A stretch of DNA of 15,434 bases from the NCBI GenBank assembly GCA_964592855.1, contig CAZQKI010000107.1, positions 1 through 15,434 of the forward strand. The letters are read 5' to 3'. Shown piece by piece: positions 8,131 to 15,434 of this stretch (positions within the stretch are counted from its first letter, which is position 1; each line of letters begins with the position of its first letter). The notes below the pieces were generated by a model. That model did not search any database. It was given only the letters and a program-made list of their open reading frames with translations, and had not been told where the DNA came from. Made by a program: the position numbers and the translations under genes. This DNA comes from JAAYLN01 sp964592855 (GTDB taxonomy: Bacteria > Verrucomicrobiota > Kiritimatiellia > RFP12 > JAAYLN01).

Positions 8131-8163
8131 GAGGCTTCCGTCGAAATCCGTATGTGAACAACA

Positions 8164-8192
8164 TTGACAGACTTCGCACGGTTGTGTAAAGC
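8164..8192 (+). promoter_or_regulatory. Possible promoter for the glycine-rich repeat gene
   Basis: A perfect TTGACA -35 element (8164-8169) is followed after 17 bp by TAAAGC (8187-8192), a poor -10 element. It lies in the 134-bp gap before the gene at 8265, so that gene may be transcribed on its own rather than only by read-through from the enzyme gene upstream. Confidence 0.4.
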
Positions 8193-8219
8193 TTGCGCCG
8201 GTCTGCATGAATCATGCTG

Positions 8220-8237
8220 CCATCGGGCTGCCGATGG
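8220..8237. repeat. Hairpin upstream of the glycine-rich repeat gene
   Basis: CCATCGG (8220-8226) and CCGATGG (8231-8237) form a perfect 7-bp stem with a GCTG loop. A short T/G-rich stretch (TTGTGTT) follows, too weak for a good terminator. It ends 27 bases before the ATG at 8265. It would sit in the leader if the promoter at 8164 is used, or could act as a weak terminator for the gene ending at 8130. Confidence 0.5.
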
Positions 8238-8264
8238 TTGTGTTCCAAAGGCGGGGAGTCGGAA

Positions 8265-11200
8265 ATGACGAAGAGCGAAAGAATGGCTGGCGGAATGAAC
8301 AGGGCCGGTATCTGTGCCGGTCTGGCCTGTTGCCTGCTCCTGACGGGCCAGGCGGGACGTGCCGCGGAACCCGTGCCGGTATTCACCGGCGACAACAGCT
8401 ACGTCAACCTGAGTGCGCCGGCGGCGCTGCAAATCCCCGGCAATGCGCCTTTCACGGTCGAGGGGTGGGTGAAGTTCTCGACGCTCAGCGGCTACCGGAT
8501 GCTCTACAGCAAGGGCAATGGCCGCACCTCTCCCTATTCCTACATGTTCGGCGTGAACGGCGCGAATCAGATGGTGGCCCATACCGGGTTCGGCGGCGAT
8601 CCCGTCAACACCTGGCAAGCCGTTCCGCTGTCGCCCGTGCTCCAGACTGGCCAGTGGGTGCATCTTGCCTGGAGTTTCACCGGGACCTCGCTCCGTTTCT
8701 ACCGCAACGGTCAGTGCGTGGGCGTGCTGCCCTACCGTTTCGACAACAACGCGGCGCACACGATCAAACTCGGCGGCTATGCCAACGCCAACGACATCCC
8801 CGGGCGCATGAGCGACATGCAGGTCTGGAACGCGGCGCGCGACGGGGTGCAGATACGGGCGCTCATGCACCGCCGGCTGGGCGGGGTGGAACCGGGGCTG
8901 ATCGGCTACTGGCCGCTGAACGAAGGGTCCGGCACGGCGGTGGCCGACGGGACCGGCGGCACCTCGGACGGCACGCTGGTCGGTGCCAGTTGGCAGACGG
9001 ACGGCGATCTGACGCTGCAAGCCGCGCCCATCGGGTATGCCTATGGCGGTTCGTTCCGCCTGGCCGGCATCCTGACGGGCAGCGAACGCTTCACGAACAG
9101 CAACGCCGTCGACCTGGTCGATGTTCAGGTTCCTGCGGGCTGCGATCAATTCCAGATGACCGAGTCGGCCGACCCCGGTTCGCTGGGCGCCTGGGCATCC
9201 ACCAGCGCCGTCCCGGGCACCGTCACGTTCGCGCAACCGGCAGCCGACACCAACGTCATCCTCTACGCCTGGTTCACAAACAGCGCCGAATCCGTTGCCC
9301 TGCTGCGGGCCGAAGCGGCAATTTTCTTTACCGGGGTCGCCCCCGTTCCGGTTGTGCGGGCGTCGTTCACGATCGAACGAATGCCGGGCCAACCAGTGGT
9401 CATCGAAGGCCACTTGCTGGACGCGGGTTCGTCCGGGGGCTCGGCCGACGGAGAGATGATGGCCTTGATCGCCCGGGCGGCGTTGTGCGCGGACAGTCCC
9501 GGCTGCGACGCGACGCCGGAGGAGCCCTACGTGACGCTGGCCGTCGGGACGGACAGCGCGTCGCTGCTGCTCTGGCTGCAGAACGAGGCCGGCACGGCCA
9601 TCATCGGCGCCTCCACCTGCACGGTGACGGTGGTGGCATCGACCTCGGGTAGCACCAACCGCTGGACCGGGGCCGGCAGCACCGACCTCTGGCACGATCC
9701 CGCCAACTGGAGCGCCGGGGTGCCGCGCGACGGCCAGGCCGCGCGCCTGACGAGCGGCAAGAATGCCCGTCTGACGGCGGCCACGGCGGGCCTGGCCTCG
9801 TTCGAGCTGGCGGCAGGCCGCACGATCACCGTCGAGGGGTGGGCCAGCGCGCTGCAAGCGACCAACCTGACGGTTGCCGGCACGCTCACGCATGCCGACC
9901 ACCTGTCAGCGAGTCTGCCGGACGACGCCGGAGAATGGCGGCTTGAACATCGGATCTACCTGCGCGGGTCGAATATCACGATTGCCGCCGGCGCCACGCT
10001 GAACGGCGATTACCTCGGCTATATGAGTGCGATGGGGCCGGGCGGCGCGGGAGGAACCCGCGACGGCGGCGGGCATGCCGGACTCGGCGGCGTCGGCGCG
10101 ACCGGCGGACATGTCGGCGGCGGAGCTGAATACGGCAACCCCGTCGAACCGTTTCAACCGGGCAGCGGCGGCGCCGACCCCGCGCTGGGCGGTTACGGCG
10201 GAGGCGTGATCCGGATCGACGCCGACGGGCACGTGAGCCTCGCGGGGACGTTCAGCGTCAACGGACGCAATGCGTTCAGCACGCATGGCGCCGGCGGGGC
10301 GGGCGGCAGCATCTGGCTCCGTTGCCGGACCTTCGGTGGTCCCGCCACCGGCCTGGTGCGCGCCAACGGCGGCAACGGAAACAATCAGGGCGGTGCCGGC
10401 TCCGCCGGTCGGATCGCGCTGCATTACGATCCGGCGGCGCAGGCGGCGTTGGCGGAACCGGTTCCGCCGGTGCGGTTTTTCGGTGTGCCAGGGACGCCGG
10501 GCGCAAGCGTGCGGACGCGGTACCCTGCGGCCATGGGAACGTTGTACCTGCCGGACACGCAGTTCATGACCGGAACGATTGTCGCGCAGCGCCTCTGGCA
10601 TGTCCGCATCGTCAGTCCCGGCTTTACCACGTGGACGCCCGATGCCCTGACGCTGAACAATGTCGTGATCGGCCTGCCGGCCGGCTTCCGCCTCGCGGTG
10701 ACGAACGACCTGACGCTGCAAAACAGTGCCCGGCTGCATGTCTTCGCCGCGCCGGTCGCGGATCCGTTGACCCAAGACGGCGGCGCTGTCGCGGTCGGCG
10801 GCGACCTGGTGCTGACCGGCACGACCTGGATCCATCCCTATTGCAGCGACACGAACGGTGCGAGCGTCGGATTCACCATCGACGGCGACCTGTCGATCGC
10901 CGCCGGCTGCGGGTTCGATGCCGATGCGCTCGGGTATCGCTGGCAGCGAGGCCCGGGAGTGAATACCGTGCGGTTCTCCGAACTGGGGCCGAGTATCACC
11001 ATCAAGAACAGCAGCGGCGCGGGACATGGGGGCGGCGGCGGATCGGGCTGGGACTGCAGCGGTGGCGGGCGTTGCGGCGAGGCCGGCTCGCCGCGCCTGC
11101 CAGGAACGGGAGCCCCGGCCCTCAATGGCGCCCGCGGCGGCGGCGTGATCCGGATTATGGTCGGCGGGCACGCAGGGATCGACGGAACGCTGACGGCACG

Positions 11201-12470
11201 CGGCAACCAGGGCAACGCACATACCCAGGACGGCAGTAGCGCGGGCGGCAGCATCCGGTTGGACTGCCGGACCTTCGGCGGCGCCGCGACCGGACTGCTG
11301 CGCGTTGACGGCGACCTGGCCCGGAGCATTTCCGGGGCCGGCGGCGGCGGACGGATCGCCGTCTTTTACGATCACGCCGCGCAGGCGGCGGCCCCGTTGC
11401 CCAGCCTGAGATTCTCGGCCGCGCCGGGTGTCCGCCCCACCGATTCGCCCAGTCGCGGTGCGGAAGAGGGGAGCCTCTATTTTCCCGATACGCTGCTGGT
11501 GCCCGCGCTCTTCACGAACGGGTTGATCGCCTACGCCCGGCTCGAGATTCCGGGCTTCACGAGCTGGGCCCCGGCCTCGCTGGCCATGGGCGCGGGCGAA
11601 ATCGTGCTGCCACCCGGGTTCAACCTCGACGTGGCCGGCGATTTCACGATGCGCGCGGGCGCCCGGCTGCACCTGCACGCGGCGCCGACCAACACTCCGG
11701 CTGAGATCCATGGCGCGCGCCTGACCGTGGGCGGAAACCTGCGCATCGAAAACAACGCCTGGCTGTACCCCTATGCCGAGCGGACCAACGGCGCGGTGGT
11801 CGGCATCCGGGTGGCCGGCGATGCGCGGATCGATGCGGGCGGCGGCATCGATGCCGAAGGCAAGGGGTTCACGCCGAAGTCGACCAACCTGAACGGTCCC
11901 GGCGCCGGGAAGAACAACGCGAGCGGCGGTGGCTATGGCGGCGCGGGTGGCGGTACGGCCGGCGGCGCAGTTTATGGCAGGGCCGCGTTGCCCCTTGAAC
12001 CCGGCAGTCCGGCCGGCTGGTACCTCTACAGCAACGGTCTGCGGTCCGGACAGGGCGGCGGCGCAGTCCGGCTGCTGGCGGGGGGCACCCTCCGCATCGA
12101 CGGCACCATCAACGCCAATGCCATGCCGAAGGAACCGAGCTATGGCGGACGCGGCGCGAGCGGCGGATCGATCTTTCTGGCTGGCCAGCGCTTGACGGGC
12201 TCCGGGCTGTTGCGGGCCAATGGGAGCTTGAACCAGGGTTCGGCCGGAGCCGACGGGGGCGGCGGACGGATTGCCGTCTGGGTGGGCGTTCCCCTCGCTA
12301 CGGTCGAGGCGAGCCTCGCATCCGGCTCCAGCCTCACGGCGAAGCTTCTCAAAGATTATGCGAACTTCGCCGTCGCCACCCAGATGGAGGCGCTGGCCGC
12401 CAGCGCGGCCGCCGGGAACGGCTCGAAGGGCGTTTACGGCCGACTCGGCACGGTGATCCAACTCCGCTAG
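8265..12470 (+). CDS. Exported LamG-like protein with long glycine-rich beta repeats
   Basis: A 1401-residue secreted protein, probably a surface, matrix or carbohydrate-binding factor; no catalytic motif is seen. The start is ATG 8265, 6 bases after GGGGAG (8253-8258); the frame is also open to an ATG at 8214, which lacks such a site. A signal peptide (hydrophobic AGICAGLACCLLLTG) ends near an AGRAAEP cleavage site; the Cys pair does not fit a lipobox well. Residues about 40-252 form a LamG/concanavalin-like sandwich (FTVEGWVKF, GQWVHLAWSF, GRMSDMQVWN, LIGYWPLNEG). Residues about 253-465 are beta-rich and unassigned. A WTGAGSTDLW and NWSAGVP segment at about 466-560 resembles beta-helix proteins. 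From about 564 come 2.5 copies of a repeat of about 308 residues, each with a Gly-rich loop region, GGG-x-IRI, GGSI, GGRIA, then LY-x-PDT, PGFT-x-W and AAP/YPY segments; the third copy stops before the last part. No barrel, LPXTG or PEP-CTERM anchor is seen. I recognise no named family for the repeat. Confidence 0.85.
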   Translation: MTKSERMAGGMNRAGICAGLACCLLLTGQAGRAAEPVPVFTGDNSYVNLSAPAALQIPGNAPFTVEGWVKFSTLSGYRMLYSKGNGRTSPYSYMFGVNGANQMVAHTGFGGDPVNTWQAVPLSPVLQTGQWVHLAWSFTGTSLRFYRNGQCVGVLPYRFDNNAAHTIKLGGYANANDIPGRMSDMQVWNAARDGVQIRALMHRRLGGVEPGLIGYWPLNEGSGTAVADGTGGTSDGTLVGASWQTDGDLTLQAAPIGYAYGGSFRLAGILTGSERFTNSNAVDLVDVQVPAGCDQFQMTESADPGSLGAWASTSAVPGTVTFAQPAADTNVILYAWFTNSAESVALLRAEAAIFFTGVAPVPVVRASFTIERMPGQPVVIEGHLLDAGSSGGSADGEMMALIARAALCADSPGCDATPEEPYVTLAVGTDSASLLLWLQNEAGTAIIGASTCTVTVVASTSGSTNRWTGAGSTDLWHDPANWSAGVPRDGQAARLTSGKNARLTAATAGLASFELAAGRTITVEGWASALQATNLTVAGTLTHADHLSASLPDDAGEWRLEHRIYLRGSNITIAAGATLNGDYLGYMSAMGPGGAGGTRDGGGHAGLGGVGATGGHVGGGAEYGNPVEPFQPGSGGADPALGGYGGGVIRIDADGHVSLAGTFSVNGRNAFSTHGAGGAGGSIWLRCRTFGGPATGLVRANGGNGNNQGGAGSAGRIALHYDPAAQAALAEPVPPVRFFGVPGTPGASVRTRYPAAMGTLYLPDTQFMTGTIVAQRLWHVRIVSPGFTTWTPDALTLNNVVIGLPAGFRLAVTNDLTLQNSARLHVFAAPVADPLTQDGGAVAVGGDLVLTGTTWIHPYCSDTNGASVGFTIDGDLSIAAGCGFDADALGYRWQRGPGVNTVRFSELGPSITIKNSSGAGHGGGGGSGWDCSGGGRCGEAGSPRLPGTGAPALNGARGGGVIRIMVGGHAGIDGTLTARGNQGNAHTQDGSSAGGSIRLDCRTFGGAATGLLRVDGDLARSISGAGGGGRIAVFYDHAAQAAAPLPSLRFSAAPGVRPTDSPSRGAEEGSLYFPDTLLVPALFTNGLIAYARLEIPGFTSWAPASLAMGAGEIVLPPGFNLDVAGDFTMRAGARLHLHAAPTNTPAEIHGARLTVGGNLRIENNAWLYPYAERTNGAVVGIRVAGDARIDAGGGIDAEGKGFTPKSTNLNGPGAGKNNASGGGYGGAGGGTAGGAVYGRAALPLEPGSPAGWYLYSNGLRSGQGGGAVRLLAGGTLRIDGTINANAMPKEPSYGGRGASGGSIFLAGQRLTGSGLLRANGSLNQGSAGADGGGGRIAVWVGVPLATVEASLASGSSLTAKLLKDYANFAVATQMEALAASAAAGNGSKGVYGRLGTVIQLR
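9954..10868 (+). repeat. Coding repeat copy 1 (about 305 residues)
   Basis: First copy of the long repeat within the protein starting at 8265, residues about 564-868. Markers in order: NITIAAG, a Gly-rich stretch, GGGVIRI, GGSIWL, CRTFGG, GRIAL, LYLPDT, PGFTTW, LPAGF, ARLH and AAP, then HPYCSDTNGA. Boundaries are anchored on the ITIAAG isoleucine and are approximate. Confidence 0.75.
10869..11801 (+). repeat. Coding repeat copy 2 (about 311 residues)
   Basis: Second copy, residues about 869-1179. Markers in the same order: LSIAAG, a Gly-rich stretch, GGGVIRI, GGSIRL, CRTFGG, GRIAV, LYFPDT, PGFTSW, LPPGF, ARLH and AAP, then YPYAERTNGA. The segment GGSI-x-L-x-CRTFGG-x-ATGL is nearly identical to that of copy 1, which suggests duplication. 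Confidence 0.75.
11802..12287 (+). repeat. Coding repeat copy 3, partial (about 162 residues)
   Basis: Third copy, residues about 1180-1341, holding only the Gly-rich half: ARIDAGG, a Gly-rich stretch, GGGAVRL, GGSIFL, then GRIAV. The CRTFGG motif is replaced by GQRLTG, and the LY-x-PDT to YPY half is absent. An alanine-rich tail of about 60 residues then ends the protein. Confidence 0.7.
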
Positions 12471-12546
12471 CGATCAGACCCGCGCAGCGCAGGCTTCAAC
12501 CTTCGTTTTTTCGGGCGTCAAAGGGGTGCCGCTCGTGTCGATTTCG

Positions 12547-12575
12547 TTGACAGGCGGAGGATAAAGGGCTATTTT
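12547..12575 (+). promoter_or_regulatory. Promoter of the oxidoreductase-glycosidase operon, probably leaderless
   Basis: A perfect TTGACA (12547-12552) and TATTTT (12570-12575) are separated by the optimal 17 bp. Seven bases separate the -10 element from the ATG at 12583, so transcription should start at or within a base of the start codon. No Shine-Dalgarno sequence could then be in the mRNA. The GGAGG at 12556-12560 lies in the promoter spacer and is 22 bases from the ATG, too far to serve it. Confidence 0.62.
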
Positions 12576-12582
12576 CGCGCGC

Positions 12583-13914
12583 ATGAAAGCATTGAAGAAA
12601 CGCTATGTTCAGGTCGGTGTGGGCGGCCGGTCGGTGATGTACACGAACGCCATTCTGGATCTGTTTCCGAAAGAGTCCGAGCTGGTCGGCCTGTGCGATG
12701 TCAACCAGGGCCGGATGGACTTCCGCAACCGCGAGATCGCGAAGGCGCACGACGGCCGGACGATCCCGACCTATCCCGCCGAGGCGTTCGACCGGATGGT
12801 CCGGGAACAGAAGCCGGATGTGGTGATCGTCACCACCCGCGACAGCTTCCACGACGACTACATCGTCCGCGCCATGCAACTCGGCTGCGACGTGATCACC
12901 GAGAAACCCATGACGATCGACGCGCGCAAGTGCCAGCGCATCGTCGACACCGCGCGCAAGACGGGGCGCCAGGTGCGGGTGACGTTCAACTACCGCTACT
13001 CGCCGCCGCGGACGCAGGTCAAGGATCTGCTGATGCGCGGCACGATCGGCCGGGTCCTCTCCGTCGATTTCAAATGGCTCCTCAACACGAGCCACGGCGC
13101 CGACTACTTCCGGCGCTGGCACCGTGAAAAGGAGAATTCGGGCGGCCTGATGGTCCACAAGGCGACGCACCACTTCGACCTCGTCAACTGGTGGCTCTCG
13201 GCGTCGCCGGTCGAAGTCTTCGCCATGGGCGCGCGAAGCTACTATGGCCCCGACAACGGCATGGCGCAGCAGCTCGGGCTCGAAGGGCACGCCGAACGCT
13301 GCCTGGACTGCCCCTGCAAGCGGAAGTGCAAGTTCTACATCGACCTGCGCCAGGGGAACCTGAAGAACCTCTACCTCGACTGCGAGTCGTACGACGGCTA
13401 CATCCGCGACCGCTGCGTTTTCGGCAAGACGATGGACATCGAGGACACGATGAACCTGGTCGTCCGCTACAACACCGGCGCCTTCATGAGCTACTCGCTC
13501 AACGCCTTCATGCCGTGGGAGGGCTACCAGATCGCTTTCAACGGCACGAAGGGCCGGCTGGAGCACGACTGCGTCGAGAGCGTCTACATCAGCGGCGACG
13601 GACGTGTGCAGGGCGAGACCATCCCGAACGGCACGCACATCCGGGTCTATCCCCACTTCAAGCCGGCCCGCAGCGTCAAGGTCGCGGTGGCGAAGGGCGG
13701 ACATGGCGGCGGCGACTACCCGCTGCTGGTCGACATCTTCTCGAAGCACGCGCCCCGCGACCCCTACCTGCGCGCGGCCGACGTGGGGGCGGGCGCCCTG
13801 AGCATTCTGACCGGCGTGGCGGCCAACGCCAGCATGCGGACGGGCAAGCCGGTGCGGATCGAGACCCTGGTCAAGAACCTGCCGCCCGTCAAAGTGACGC
13901 CGATGAAGGTTTAG
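12583..13914 (+). CDS. Gfo/Idh/MocA-family oxidoreductase
   Basis: An NAD(P)-dependent sugar or sugar-derivative oxidoreductase of 443 residues, cytoplasmic (no signal peptide). The N-terminal Rossmann fold opens with QVGVGGRS (glycines at 12, 14 and 15). The acidic residue after strand 2 is in LCDVN, and the family EKP motif is at 107-109 (EKPM). The C-terminal alpha/beta domain carries HKATHHFD (192-199), which holds the expected substrate-site His/Asp residues. A cysteine cluster (CLDCPCKRKC: Cys240, 243, 245, 249) with further cysteines at 267 and 278 lies in an insertion of this domain. Similar Cys-rich inserts occur in some members of the family and may bind a metal. The start is the ATG at 12583, which agrees with the position of the fold. 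It lies 22 bp upstream of the glycosidase gene and is probably co-transcribed with it. Members act on varied sugars, including glycosides through a transient 3-keto step; the substrate here is unknown. Confidence 0.92.
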   Translation: MKALKKRYVQVGVGGRSVMYTNAILDLFPKESELVGLCDVNQGRMDFRNREIAKAHDGRTIPTYPAEAFDRMVREQKPDVVIVTTRDSFHDDYIVRAMQLGCDVITEKPMTIDARKCQRIVDTARKTGRQVRVTFNYRYSPPRTQVKDLLMRGTIGRVLSVDFKWLLNTSHGADYFRRWHREKENSGGLMVHKATHHFDLVNWWLSASPVEVFAMGARSYYGPDNGMAQQLGLEGHAERCLDCPCKRKCKFYIDLRQGNLKNLYLDCESYDGYIRDRCVFGKTMDIEDTMNLVVRYNTGAFMSYSLNAFMPWEGYQIAFNGTKGRLEHDCVESVYISGDGRVQGETIPNGTHIRVYPHFKPARSVKVAVAKGGHGGGDYPLLVDIFSKHAPRDPYLRAADVGAGALSILTGVAANASMRTGKPVRIETLVKNLPPVKVTPMKV

Positions 13915-13936
13915 CCGCAAAAACAAAAGGGATCTT

Positions 13937-15434
13937 ATGGCAAAGACGCAGAAGCAAGCCAACGGTAAAGCCGACGGAAGTGTGTTGACGGTCGATTTTG
14001 ATCGGCTGCCGAAGCCGTTTTTCGGCAAGCATGCGGAGTGGGCCGCGCTCACCGACTTCGCCTGGCGGCGGGCCGCCGCCCACGTCCGCCAGAGTCGGGG
14101 CCGCTGGCACATGGACGCGGCCTGGGATCCGAAGCGGAACTTCCAGTGGGTGTGGGACACGGTCTTCATGACGCTTTACTGCCGCTATGGCAACGGCCAG
14201 CTTCCCGGCATCCAGAGCCTCGACAACTTCTACGAGTTGCAGAGCGCCGACGGCCACATCGGCATGACCTACGACATGACCACCGGCGAGGAGCCGTGGC
14301 CCAACCGGATCAATCCGCCCCTCTTCGCCTGGGCCGAGTGGGAGTACTACCGGACCACGGGCGACGCCAGCCGCTTCGCGCGGGTGCTGCCGCACATTGA
14401 AAAGCTGCTGGCGTGGATCGACGCCAACCGGCGCAACGCGCCGCACCGGCGCCTGAAGTTCCGGTCGGAGGAGCACGTCAAGCCGGAGTCGCAGACCTAC
14501 CAGCTCTACTACTTCGAGGATGGCGGCTCGTCGGGCATGGACGACTCGCCCCGCGCGCCGCGGCATGCCGAAGCCGGACGCTTCTTCGACTGGATCGATC
14601 TCTCGAGCCAGATGGCGCTCGCCTTCCGGATGGTCGGCCGGATGCATGCCGTGCTGGGCCACCGCAAGCCATCCGCCCACTGGGAGGGCCGCGCCAGCGA
14701 CCTCGGCAAGCTGATCAACGACGAACTCTGGTGCGAGCGGACAAACTTCTACCACGACCGGACGCTGCCGCGGAACTTCGTCTCCGCCAAGACGGCGGCC
14801 GGCTTCTGGCCGCTGCTGGCCGGTATCTGTCCCCCCGGCCGCGTCCAGGCGCTGGTCGGCCACCTGCAGGATCCGGCGGAATTCAACCGGCCGATCCCGG
14901 TCCCTTCGCTGGCCGCCGATGACATCAACTACGACCCGAATGGCACCTATTGGAACGGCGGGGTCTGGGCGCCGACGAACTACATGGTCACCCGCGGACT
15001 GCAGACGGCGGGGGCCGGCGACGAAGCCCACCGCATCGCCGTCAAGTACCTCGACGGGCTGGCGCGGACCTACACGGCCCGGACACCCCACACGCTGTGG
15101 GAATGCTATTCGCCGGAGCACGACCGGCCCGGACTGGCCGCCTACACGGGCAAGTCGGTGAAGCCCGACTTCGTCGGTTGGACGGGGCTGGGCCCCATCG
15201 CCATGGTGATCGAGAACATCATCGGCATCGACCTCGACGTGCCGTCGCGGAAGCTGACGTGGGACATCCGGCTGACGGAAGCGCACGGCCTGGAAGGGCT
15301 GGGCGTCGGGCCGGGGCGGGTCTCGGTGCTTTGCGCGCGTCGCTCGGGGCGTTCGGCGAAAGCCTTCGTGGAGCTGTGCTCGGATGTCGAGCTGGCCGTG
15401 GAGATCCGCTGTGACGGACGGCGCCGCACCAGCC
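13937..15434 (+). CDS. Clan GH-G-type glycosidase (GH63/GH37-like), 3' end cut by window edge
   Basis: An inverting glycoside hydrolase with an (alpha/alpha)6-barrel fold, acting on an alpha-linked oligosaccharide or glycosylated small molecule. 499 residues are visible and the frame is open at the edge. The start is ATG 13937, with AAGG 6 bases upstream. There is no signal peptide, so it is cytoplasmic. Family motifs in order: FQWVWD (69-74), GSSGMDDSPR (about 197-206, Asp202 the probable general acid), YWNGGVW (338-344) and LWECYSP with Glu389 as the probable base. These match the pattern of GH63, GH37 trehalase and mannosylglycerate-hydrolase-like proteins (the MGH1-like domain). From about residue 430 a beta-rich C-terminal domain begins (TWDIRLTE), so little of the gene is probably missing. 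It follows the oxidoreductase gene by 22 bp, which points to one transcript and a shared pathway. Family membership at clan level is firm; the exact substrate is not known. Confidence 0.88.
   Translation, partial: MAKTQKQANGKADGSVLTVDFDRLPKPFFGKHAEWAALTDFAWRRAAAHVRQSRGRWHMDAAWDPKRNFQWVWDTVFMTLYCRYGNGQLPGIQSLDNFYELQSADGHIGMTYDMTTGEEPWPNRINPPLFAWAEWEYYRTTGDASRFARVLPHIEKLLAWIDANRRNAPHRRLKFRSEEHVKPESQTYQLYYFEDGGSSGMDDSPRAPRHAEAGRFFDWIDLSSQMALAFRMVGRMHAVLGHRKPSAHWEGRASDLGKLINDELWCERTNFYHDRTLPRNFVSAKTAAGFWPLLAGICPPGRVQALVGHLQDPAEFNRPIPVPSLAADDINYDPNGTYWNGGVWAPTNYMVTRGLQTAGAGDEAHRIAVKYLDGLARTYTARTPHTLWECYSPEHDRPGLAAYTGKSVKPDFVGWTGLGPIAMVIENIIGIDLDVPSRKLTWDIRLTEAHGLEGLGVGPGRVSVLCARRSGRSAKAFVELCSDVELAVEIRCDGRRRTS

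Noticed and set aside
8265..8370. Lipoprotein signal on the glycine-rich repeat protein
   Set aside because: The Cys pair sits in the middle of the hydrophobic core and the residues before it (GLA) do not fit a lipobox. A standard signal peptidase I site follows.
9906..12461. 851-codon minus-strand open frame opposite the glycine-rich repeat gene
   Set aside because: The product is a low-complexity Ala/Arg/Gly chain with no motif or signal peptide. The sense strand has clear repeats and a secretion signal. Other long antisense frames at 2253-3731, 4579-6147, 8106-9902 and 12496-14169 were rejected for the same reason.
12506..12511. T-run after the glycine-rich repeat gene as an intrinsic terminator
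   Set aside because: Only a 3-bp stem (AGG/CCT) can form directly before it, too weak for a terminator.
1..15434. Mobile elements, CRISPR arrays, tRNA or rRNA genes, defence systems
   Set aside because: I found no transposase or integrase motifs, regularly spaced direct repeats, RNA gene signatures or defence-type domains. All five genes fit carbohydrate use or surface functions.

Overview
The window is GC-rich, densely coding DNA with five protein genes and no RNA genes, insertion sequences, prophage or CRISPR. The content suggests a polysaccharide-degrading Gram-negative bacterium: a LacI-type regulator, large secreted beta-repeat proteins, a giant multi-domain carbohydrate-active enzyme, a Gfo/Idh/MocA oxidoreductase and a GH-G-clan glycosidase. 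This mix is typical of the PVC superphylum (Kiritimatiellota, Lentisphaerota, Verrucomicrobiota). That placement is inference from gene content; no phylogenetic marker is present.

Layout. (1) Positions 1-1103, minus strand: LacI-family regulator, cut by the left edge just before its end. (2) 1104-1211: divergent control region with a near-consensus promoter (TTGAAT, 18 bp, TATAAT) whose spacer holds a LacI-type palindrome. (3) 1212-3332, plus: secreted autotransporter-associated beta-strand repeat protein without a beta-barrel. (4) 3333-3456: a two-stem inverted repeat and a short run of AATCCTGT-like units. (5) 3457-8130, plus: exported enzyme of 1557 residues with SGNH/sialate-esterase-like, polysaccharide-deacetylase-like and clan GH-A glycosidase-like domains plus carbohydrate-binding-like domains. 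(6) 8265-12470, plus: exported protein of 1401 residues with a LamG-like head and about 2.5 copies of a glycine-rich repeat of roughly 308 residues. (7) 12583-13914 and 13937-right edge, plus: a probable two-gene operon of a Gfo/Idh/MocA oxidoreductase and a GH63/GH37-like glycosidase, both without signal peptides; the second is cut by the right edge.

How the genes may work together (inference). The regulator controls the divergent operator, probably in response to a sugar. The two repeat proteins act outside the cytoplasm as surface or matrix factors. The three-domain enzyme removes acyl groups and cuts a decorated polysaccharide outside the cytoplasm. Imported oligosaccharides are then handled in the cytoplasm by the oxidoreductase and the GH-G enzyme. 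No transporter is in the window, so the import route and the substrate are unknown.

The most notable points are the operator placed exactly inside a promoter spacer, the three catalytic-type domains on one chain with a carbohydrate-binding-like domain inserted in the glycosidase, the 308-residue repeat protein with no family I can name, and a probable leaderless promoter for the oxidoreductase operon. I see no clear sign of a wholly new defence or mobile system.
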